Shown: one piece after another, positions 37,095 through 42,907 of the stretch
Numbering within the stretch: the stretch's first letter is position 1
Layout of the letters: every line of letters begins with the position of its first letter
Assembly: GCA_026989455.1 (NCBI GenBank)
Contig: JALSJH010000040.1
Span: forward strand, 1-42,907
DNA from: Chromatiales bacterium
GTDB lineage: Bacteria; Pseudomonadota; Gammaproteobacteria; RBG-16-57-12
Length of the DNA: 42,907 nt
Reading direction: 5' to 3'
The notes under the pieces: model-generated
What the model was told of the DNA's origin: nothing
Databases searched by the model: none
Seen by the model: the letters and a program-made list of their open reading frames with translations, nothing else
Program-made: the position numbers and the translations under genes

Positions 37095-37137
37095 GAAGCC
37101 GTCACAATAATGACGAAGTGTATGACGGCCTCTTCTT
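37095..37137. terminator. possible terminator between folE2 and the DUF3422 gene
   Basis: GCCGTCA (37098-37104) and TGACGGC (37123-37129) are perfect arms in the 56-base spacer of converging genes. The following TCTTCTTTCT is pyrimidine-rich but not a clean T-run. Confidence 0.45.
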
Positions 37138-37144
37138 TCTGGAC

Positions 37145-38473
37145 TCAGTGTTTCAACACTTTTCGCATCCGGCGCATGCTGTAGAAGACCGCACCCACCA
37201 CGACGGGGATGGCGATGCCGATACTCAGCTCCACATTGAGCGGGATGCCTGCTGATTTTAGGCCTTTTAAACCATACCCCACAATACCGAGCAGATAGTA
37301 ACTCAGCACCACCACCGACAACCCCTCAACCGTCTCTTGCAGTCTAAGTTGCAACTTGACACGATTATCCATGGATTGCAGTAGGTCACGGCTCTGCTCC
37401 TCCATAGAGATCTCTACACGGGTACGCAGAAGTGATGAGGCGCGTGAGACATGATTGGAGAGTGTCTCCAGATGTTTTTGTACCGATGAACAGGTTTGGA
37501 TCGAACCCGTAAGACGTTGATCCATGAACTCATGGAACATCTGCAAACCCTGTATGCGATTCTCTCGCAGCCGGGTGACGCGTTGTTTAACGATATGGTG
37601 ATAGGCTAGGGAGGCATTAAACCGGCTGGTTGTTTGTGCTGAAATACGTTCGATTTCGGCGGCCAGATGGGTAATGTCATCCAGCAGTTTGCGCTCATCT
37701 TCTAGGCAATCCAAAGCGCTGTTATTGGAGGTGAGCTCGGCTAGGCGTTCATCAAAATCAGCCAATACGGGGATGTATTTTCGTGCCATTGAGACCGGGC
37801 GCATCGCCAGCATACGATAAGTTTCGATCTCGATAAGGCGCTGCACCATACGACCGGCCTGGCGTGCGCGTAAATCCACATCATGAATTAAAATGCGCCC
37901 AAAGCCATCGGCATGGATCTTGTTATCGGTCCAGACAATGGCCGCCCCCGCCGTCACTTCAGCGCCCATCAGTGTGTTGGCCGTGAACAGGTGAGCCAGT
38001 TCGTCCAGACTGCGGTGAGGGCGCTCATTGCTCTCAATAGCAATATGAGTCGCCGCAATCACTTCACCCGGTAGCCCCTCTAACCAGCTGCTAGGAACCT
38101 GATCAATGGCATTCGCCAAAAACGGTGTGTCGAAGGGTGCCTCTATAAAAAAAGTGTAGTTCGAAAACTCGGTATGGCGCTCCCACTTAAAACGAAAAGT
38201 GCCCAGTTTAACGGTAAAATGGGTGACATCTTCGGGGGGTGGCGTGACGCTATAGTGTTCGCACAGCTGTGTGATCATGCGGTGTTCGTGGCGCGTCTCA
38301 TCATCATCGATCAGTAGCGCAAAATGAGAGACATGGGTCGGTGCCTCCAATAGCTCGCAAGGCCCCATATGTAGCTCATTATGGAGTTTAAAGCGGGTGT
38401 TGTGCTCCAAAATGCCAACCACTTTTTTCTGAAGCGGGGTTGTTTTGGGTCTGTTGGCTGGGTCGACTTTCAT
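37145..38473 (-). CDS. DUF3422 family membrane-anchored protein
   Basis: A 442-residue protein of the DUF3422 family (COG4949), whose function is not known. It opens with NELHMGPCELLEAPTHVSHFALL, the family hallmark, and has LGTFRFKWERHTEFSNYTFF, a central region with DLRARQAGRMVQRLIEIETYRMLAM, helical stretches, and two C-terminal membrane segments (about 388-408 and 415-434). The topology suggests a large cytoplasmic domain anchored at the C-terminus. It stands alone, converges on folE2 and is divergent from fbpA. Confidence 0.9.
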   Translation of the reverse strand: MKVDPANRPKTTPLQKKVVGILEHNTRFKLHNELHMGPCELLEAPTHVSHFALLIDDDETRHEHRMITQLCEHYSVTPPPEDVTHFTVKLGTFRFKWERHTEFSNYTFFIEAPFDTPFLANAIDQVPSSWLEGLPGEVIAATHIAIESNERPHRSLDELAHLFTANTLMGAEVTAGAAIVWTDNKIHADGFGRILIHDVDLRARQAGRMVQRLIEIETYRMLAMRPVSMARKYIPVLADFDERLAELTSNNSALDCLEDERKLLDDITHLAAEIERISAQTTSRFNASLAYHHIVKQRVTRLRENRIQGLQMFHEFMDQRLTGSIQTCSSVQKHLETLSNHVSRASSLLRTRVEISMEEQSRDLLQSMDNRVKLQLRLQETVEGLSVVVLSYYLLGIVGYGLKGLKSAGIPLNVELSIGIAIPVVVGAVFYSMRRMRKVLKH

Positions 38474-38575
38474 TTTGATTCAGAAATCCTTGTAAATGGG
38501 CATCTGCCGCAGGGGTAAGGGTAATAGCGGCTGTCGTTGGTCATCGCATTATATCAATGGGGTATATCGATTGAA

Positions 38576-38749
38576 AATTCAACCCGGATATTTCATGAGT
38601 TTGCGCAAAAATCACGCAGGGTTTTGGTTTGACAGGTAAATTTCTGAAAGAGTTCCGTAGCAGTGATTACGGGCTGTGGAAGAAATATCTCCTGTAGAAT
38701 CAACTGGCAAGTGAGATTGTGCATAATTTATGTATTATCCGGGTCAATT
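38576..38749. repeat. inverted-repeat element R1 in the spacer upstream of fbpA
   Basis: ACCCGGATA (38582-38590) recurs as TATCCGGGT (38736-38744), a perfect inverted pair, inside longer imperfect arms from AATTCA to TCAATT. The 174 bases between the limits code for nothing. Bases 38588-38619 match 39850-39881 at 27 of 32 positions, and its right end also recurs at 39883-39899. It lies directly upstream of the Fur box and fbpA. Confidence 0.6.
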
Positions 38750-38781
38750 GATCAGCTGAAAATAATAATTCTATTGTAATT

Positions 38782-38800
38782 GGTAATGAGAATGATTACT
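38782..38800 (+). promoter_or_regulatory. Fur box upstream of fbpA
   Basis: GGTAATGAGAATGATTACT matches the 19-base consensus GATAATGATAATCATTATC at 14 positions. It lies 37 bases before the fbpA start. Together with the iron-transport function it implies repression by Fe-loaded Fur. Confidence 0.75.
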
Positions 38801-38836
38801 ATTAAAAAAATAACCGATTAATAGGAGTGATATTCA

Positions 38837-39844
38837 ATGAAGTGCAAGCAATGGCTGGTATTGATAGCCGCTGTGGTGGCGATGTGGGTCTCATATAGTG
38901 CGCTGGCTTCCGATGAGGTGGTGGTCTACTCAGCACGAAATGAGCAGCTGATCAAACCACTGTTTGATGCCTACACTAAAGAGACCGGCGTTGAGGTGAA
39001 ATTTGTTACCGGCAAGGCCGGCTCCTTAATGCAGCGGCTGAAGGCCGAAGGGGAGAATACCCCCGCCGATCTGCTGATTACCGTGGATGCCGGCAATCTT
39101 TGGCAGGCAGCCAATATGGGATTGTTGCAAACGGTTTTGTCGGAAAAACTCAACCAATCGATTCCAGAGTATCTACGCGACCCCGAAAATCGCTGGTTTG
39201 GGCTTTCGGTTCGGGCGCGTACCATTGTTTACAATACCGACAAGCTGAGTGATAGCGACCTATCTAGCTACGAAGATCTTGCAGAGCCTAAATGGAGAGG
39301 AAAACTCTGTTTACGCACCTCTAAGAAAGTTTATAATCAGTCGCTAGTGGCGATGATGATTGCCGAACATGGTAAACCGCAAACGGAATCTATCGTTAAA
39401 GGCTGGGTTGCCAACCTGGCGACCAAGCCCTTCTCAAGTGATACCAAAATGATGCAGGCGATTGCCGCCGGTCAATGTGATGTGGGCATTGGCAATACCT
39501 ACTACTTTGGTCGTCTTGAAGATAAAGACCCGACTATTCCTCTCAAGCTCTTCTGGCCAAATCAACAGGGCAGTGGTGTGCATGTGAATATCTCAGGGGG
39601 TGGCGTAACCCAGCACGCGGGCAATGTGAAAGGTGCCATCGCACTGCTGGAGTGGCTCGCTTCGGAACAGGCACAAAATCTGTTTTCAGATTCAAACCAT
39701 GAGTATCCAGCCAATGCCGCCGTCAAACCCTCTGCTCAAGTAGCGGCCTGGGGAGCGTTCAAAGCCAACCCACTGAATGTGGCCAAAGCGGGCGAGCTAC
39801 AGGTAGAAGCGGTTAAGCTGATGGATCGGGCAGGCTATAAATAG
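38837..39844 (+). CDS. fbpA: Fe(III) ABC transporter periplasmic binding protein
   Basis: This is the transferrin-like ferric-ion-binding protein of an FbpABC/FutA-type importer. The 335-residue precursor has a signal peptide cut after SALA (residue 24). The mature part opens EVVVYSARNEQLIKPLFDAY, typical of the family, and holds the paired iron-ligand tyrosines Y222-Y223 (GIGNTYYFGRL). AGGAG precedes the ATG. It is the first gene of a Fur-box-controlled operon. A 60-base repeat with a hairpin separates it from the permease gene. Confidence 0.94.
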   Translation: MKCKQWLVLIAAVVAMWVSYSALASDEVVVYSARNEQLIKPLFDAYTKETGVEVKFVTGKAGSLMQRLKAEGENTPADLLITVDAGNLWQAANMGLLQTVLSEKLNQSIPEYLRDPENRWFGLSVRARTIVYNTDKLSDSDLSSYEDLAEPKWRGKLCLRTSKKVYNQSLVAMMIAEHGKPQTESIVKGWVANLATKPFSSDTKMMQAIAAGQCDVGIGNTYYFGRLEDKDPTIPLKLFWPNQQGSGVHVNISGGGVTQHAGNVKGAIALLEWLASEQAQNLFSDSNHEYPANAAVKPSAQVAAWGAFKANPLNVAKAGELQVEAVKLMDRAGYK

Positions 39845-39849
39845 CTGAG

Positions 39850-39910
39850 GTATTTCACGAGTCTGCGAAAAAATCGCGCAGAATTAATGCGTTATCCGGG
39901 ATAAATTCAA
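39850..39910. repeat. repeat R2 with hairpin between fbpA and fbpB
   Basis: This is an internally deleted copy of R1 (left 32 bases match at 27 positions; right end TTATCCGGG shared). Within it, TCTGCG (39862-39867) and CGCAGA (39876-39881) form a hairpin with an A-rich loop. R1 keeps the same pairing with wobble changes. It can act as a 3' stabiliser or attenuator that favours the binding-protein mRNA. Confidence 0.6.
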
Positions 39911-39934
39911 GAGTGATGGGCGAGTGCAGCAATA

Positions 39935-41578
39935 ATGAGTAAGGGAGAGTCTGGGGTTAAATTATGGACGGCTCGTCTCTTTAGTCAGGGCTGGCGTTTG
40001 TCGGCACTCGCCATCTCACTGGTGGTATTAACCCCGGTAGTGGTGATTCTCTGGTCACTGTTTAGCCCCGATTTGGCGGTATGGCAACACCTGAAAACTC
40101 ACCTTTTATGGGAGCTTAGCAGTAACACCTTCTGGTTGGTGTTGGGCACCGCCAGTGGCACCTTAGTGCTGGGCGTGGCACTGGCATGGTTAACCGCCGT
40201 TTGTGAATTTCCCGGGCGAAAAATTTTCTCTTGGGCATTAATGTTGCCACTGGCAGTGCCCGCCTATGTCACCGCATTTGTCATGGTGGGCATTCTCGAT
40301 TTTACCGGCCCGTTACAGAGCTGGATGCGCGCCTCCGGCATCGAGTGGCAGCCACCAGAAATCCGCTCCCTGGGCGGGGTGATACTGGTCATGGTGCTGG
40401 CGTTCTACCCCTATGTTTACCTGATCGCCCGTAACGCCTTTGCTACCCAAGGAAAGCGCGCGCTGGAAGCGGCGCAGTCGCTGGGCTATAGCCCACAAGC
40501 GGGTTTCTTCCGGGTAGCCTTACCGATGGCAAGGCCGTGGATTATTGGCGGTGTGATGCTGGTCATCATGGAGACACTGGCGGACTTCGGCACCGTTTCG
40601 GTCTTCAACTACGACACCTTTACCACCGGCATCTACAAAGCGTGGTTTGATATGTACTCGCTACAGGCCGCATCTCAACTCGCCTCAATACTGGTTATTT
40701 TTGTCTTTATCATCGTGCTGCTAGAGCAGCAGGCGCGTGCCCGTATGCGCTACACCACGGTAGGGAAAACCGCAGGCAAGCAAGTGCGCATACAGCTGAA
40801 AGGGTGGAGCCGCCTGGCTGCCGTCGCCCTCGCGAGTGGTGTCATGCTACTGGCGTTTATTATTCCAATGACTCAACTGCTGATCTGGGTCAGCGATGTT
40901 GGAATGGACGACCTGGATAGCCGTTACTTTGAGTTTCTGTGGCACTCGCTCCTGCTCGCGGCCATGGCGGCACTGCTGGTGGTGAGCGCCAGTGTGATAC
41001 TGGCAGTGGCCAATCGCTACTACTCAGACCTAGGCACCCGCATCATGGTGCGGGTGGCGACACTGGGCTACGCACTGCCCGGGCCGGTGTTGGCCGTGGG
41101 CGCTTTCATACCCATTGCGTGGTTTGATAATCAATTGCGTGACGGCCTGCACACACTGTTTGGTTATGATGGCGGCTTGTTGCTGCAAGGCACCATGGTC
41201 ACCCTGTTAGCCGCACTCTGCATCCGTTTTATGGCGGTAGGGTTTAGCGCTGTCGATGGCAACCTGCAACGCATCACACGCTCAATTGACGAGTCCGCCC
41301 ACAGCCTGGGCAGTAGCGGCCTAGTACTGCTCAGGCGGGTGCACCTGCCGATACTGCGCGGGGGAATATTCACCGCCATGACACTGGTCTTTGTAGATGT
41401 TATGAAAGAGATGCCCATCACCCTGATGACCCGCCCCTTTGGTTGGGATACCCTCGCGGTGCGGGTTTTTGAAATGACCGCCGAAGGTGAGTGGGAACGC
41501 GCCGCACTCCCCTCCGTTGCCATCGTACTCGCAGGACTCATTCCGATAATTTTGATGAATCGCCATGCCCAACACTGA
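39935..41578 (+). CDS. fbpB: Fe(III) ABC transporter permease, fused double-domain type
   Basis: A 547-residue inner-membrane permease with two binding-protein-dependent transport domains in tandem, so one chain provides the whole channel. Each half has about six membrane segments and an 'EAA' ATPase-contact loop: EAAQSLGYSPQAGFFRVALP and ESAHSLGSSGLVLLRRVHLP. No strong ribosome site precedes ATG 39935. The 3' end overlaps fbpC by 14 bases. Confidence 0.94.
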   Translation: MSKGESGVKLWTARLFSQGWRLSALAISLVVLTPVVVILWSLFSPDLAVWQHLKTHLLWELSSNTFWLVLGTASGTLVLGVALAWLTAVCEFPGRKIFSWALMLPLAVPAYVTAFVMVGILDFTGPLQSWMRASGIEWQPPEIRSLGGVILVMVLAFYPYVYLIARNAFATQGKRALEAAQSLGYSPQAGFFRVALPMARPWIIGGVMLVIMETLADFGTVSVFNYDTFTTGIYKAWFDMYSLQAASQLASILVIFVFIIVLLEQQARARMRYTTVGKTAGKQVRIQLKGWSRLAAVALASGVMLLAFIIPMTQLLIWVSDVGMDDLDSRYFEFLWHSLLLAAMAALLVVSASVILAVANRYYSDLGTRIMVRVATLGYALPGPVLAVGAFIPIAWFDNQLRDGLHTLFGYDGGLLLQGTMVTLLAALCIRFMAVGFSAVDGNLQRITRSIDESAHSLGSSGLVLLRRVHLPILRGGIFTAMTLVFVDVMKEMPITLMTRPFGWDTLAVRVFEMTAEGEWERAALPSVAIVLAGLIPIILMNRHAQH

Positions 41579-42617
41579 TCAGCTGCTCGAACTTAACCAC
41601 ATCACACAGCGCTACGGAGAGACCACCGTTGTGCAAGAGATGAGCCTCTCACTGCAACGTGGAGAGATCGGCTGCTTGCTGGGGCCATCCGGCTGTGGCA
41701 AAACCTCGGTACTGCGCGGCATTGCCGGTTTCGAAACAGTACAAGAGGGCACCATCACCCTCTCAGGCCAACAGATTGCCGGGCGCGGCCAGCATCTGGC
41801 AGCAGAAAAAAGGCGCATCGGCATGGTCTTTCAAGACTATGCACTCTTCCCGCATCTGAGTGCGGCTGAAAATATCGCCTTTGGACTGCAAGGCAAATCT
41901 CGGCACGAAAAAAAGCAACGTGTCACCGAAATGCTAGCACTCATCGACATGCCGCAATGCGGTGAACTTTACCCCCATGAACTCTCTGGCGGGCAACAAC
42001 AGCGCATCGCCCTAGCACGCGCCCTGGCACCACGCCCCAGCCTACTGTTAATGGATGAACCCTTCTCAAACCTGGATGTCACGCTGCGTGAACGACTCTG
42101 CCTCGACGTGCGTGACATTCTCAAACAAGAGCAAGCCACCGCCATTCTGGTCACCCACGACCAACAAGAAGCGTTCATGGTAGCCGATGTGATCGGTGTT
42201 ATGAACGAAGGGCGTATCCAGCAGTGGGATAGCGCATACAACCTCTACCATCGCCCCAAAAATCGCTTTGTCGCAAACTTCGTTGGCGAAGGGGTTTTTC
42301 TTCCCGGAAAGGTGGTCGACAGCGAGCGGGTGGAAATAGAGCTAGGAATAATCGACGGCGAATTCGATGCCCCTTGCTGTGCCGACTGCGGTGTTGATGT
42401 ACTACTCCGACCCGATGATGTACTGCATGACGACAACAGCCCACTGCAAGCCGTGGTAAAAGCAAAAGCCTTTCGCGGCGCACAAATCCTCTACACCCTA
42501 GAGCTACCCACCGGCTCAGAGATCCTCTCACTGGTACCCAGTCACCACAACCACCCCATCGGCGAGCCCATTGGCATTCGCCTCGACACAGACCATGTGA
42601 TCACCTTTCGCATATAA
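41565..42617 (+). CDS. fbpC: Fe(III) ABC transporter ATP-binding protein
   Basis: The 350-residue ATPase of the importer has Walker A GPSGCGKT (40-47), Q-loop FQDYALFPHLSAAENIAFGL, signature LSGGQQQR (140-147), Walker B LLLMDEPFSNLD (160-171) and H-loop VTHDQQE. A C-terminal TOBE-like regulatory domain follows (LRPDDVLHDDNSPLQAVVKAKAFRGAQ). The start lies inside fbpB, so translation is coupled. The codon third positions look rich in C compared with the nuo genes, by eye. Confidence 0.95.
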   Translation: MPNTDQLLELNHITQRYGETTVVQEMSLSLQRGEIGCLLGPSGCGKTSVLRGIAGFETVQEGTITLSGQQIAGRGQHLAAEKRRIGMVFQDYALFPHLSAAENIAFGLQGKSRHEKKQRVTEMLALIDMPQCGELYPHELSGGQQQRIALARALAPRPSLLLMDEPFSNLDVTLRERLCLDVRDILKQEQATAILVTHDQQEAFMVADVIGVMNEGRIQQWDSAYNLYHRPKNRFVANFVGEGVFLPGKVVDSERVEIELGIIDGEFDAPCCADCGVDVLLRPDDVLHDDNSPLQAVVKAKAFRGAQILYTLELPTGSEILSLVPSHHNHPIGEPIGIRLDTDHVITFRI

Positions 42618-42652
42618 CCGAGCAGGGGGCGCGCCACCCTACCGCAACAAAA

Positions 42653-42666
42653 TGACAGCGCTGTCA
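42653..42666. promoter_or_regulatory. perfect 14-bp palindrome after fbpC
   Basis: TGACAGCGCTGTCA is a perfect palindrome. The half CTGTCAG appears again at 42678-42684, 17 bases from the first. It could be an operator for a gene beyond the window or part of the fbpC 3' end. The remaining 290-base tail has no gene. Confidence 0.4.
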
Positions 42667-42859
42667 GTCGCCCCTTCTGTCAGATAGTATTGGGTTTGGA
42701 AAGAGCGTATGCAGGCTTTGAATGCCCCCCATCACGGTTGAGTAATGTGGGCACTCTGTACACTGTTTTTCTGAATTGGCCATTGCAAACGGAATATCTC
42801 CCCACTTTGGGGTAGATTAAGCGTTGATATGATTCCCCCTATCAACAGGCAATAGCAAC

Positions 42860-42885
42860 CTAAACCAATCTTATTACTGGTTTAG
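42860..42885. terminator. 8-bp perfect stem near the window end
   Basis: CTAAACCA (42860-42867) and TGGTTTAG (42878-42885) form a stem with a 10-base loop followed by ATCTTTT. This is a weak terminator or an operator. Just upstream, TTGATA (42824-42829) and TATCAA (42840-42845) form another short inverted repeat. Confidence 0.35.
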
Positions 42886-42907
42886 ATCTTTTCATATGAT
42901 TGGATGT

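Noticed and set aside
38576-39910. CRISPR or composite transposon around fbpA
   Set aside because: The repeats are only two unequal copies with a gene between them, no spacers of regular size and no transposase.
41164-41541. 125-codon minus-strand open frame
   Set aside because: It is the shadow of the second transport domain of fbpB, a product of its high GC content.

Overview
The window reads as ordinary chromosome of a gammaproteobacterium with moderate G+C content (judged by eye). The strongest evidence is the block tRNA-Leu, tig, clpP, clpX, lon, hupB, tRNA-Asp, ppiD, together with a complete gspC-N type II secretion operon and a cspD / clpS-clpA / infA cluster. I cannot name a genus from sequence alone. 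No rRNA, phage, CRISPR array, intact transposase, toxin-antitoxin or recognisable defence system is present.

Layout. 1-8300: the distal part of a complex I operon (end of nuoG, then nuoH-I-J-K-L-M-N), interrupted between nuoH and nuoI by a 167-bp inverted-repeat element. 8507-17311: tRNA-Leu(UAG), trigger factor, ClpP, ClpX, Lon, HU, tRNA-Asp(GUC) and PpiD, i.e. protein folding, quality control and nucleoid structure. 17516-20769: two small conserved membrane proteins (YbaN/DUF454 and YqhA/UPF0114), a small lipoprotein, dusA on the minus strand, and a YjjV-like TatD hydrolase. 20833-32050: gspCDEFGHIJKLMN, a near-complete type II secretion apparatus without the prepilin peptidase. 32150-35543: cspD (minus), clpS-clpA (plus), infA (minus). 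35908-37088: queD and folE2, which start queuosine/folate precursor synthesis. 37145-38473: a DUF3422 membrane protein (minus). 38837-42617: an iron-regulated fbpABC-type Fe(III) ABC transporter behind a good Fur box. The last 290 bases are non-coding.

How the genes work together. Complex I conserves energy from NADH oxidation. Tig and PpiD handle newly made and exported proteins. ClpXP, ClpAP with ClpS, and Lon degrade misfolded or tagged proteins. The secretion operon moves folded periplasmic proteins across the outer membrane. FolE2 supplies dihydroneopterin triphosphate to QueD, and FbpABC imports ferric iron under probable Fur control.

The least explained signal is in the spacers. There are two families of short inverted-repeat elements without coding capacity. 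One has full-length copies at 1731-1897 and 12042-12207, a deleted copy at 9943-10001 and a lone end at 17471-17493. The second has copies at 38576-38749 and 39850-39910 and a lone end at 17329-17346. A nested, possibly switching RNA fold lies between gspF and gspG, and a 12-bp perfect inverted repeat lies after gspN. I found no convincing new multi-gene system; the coding content is core genome.
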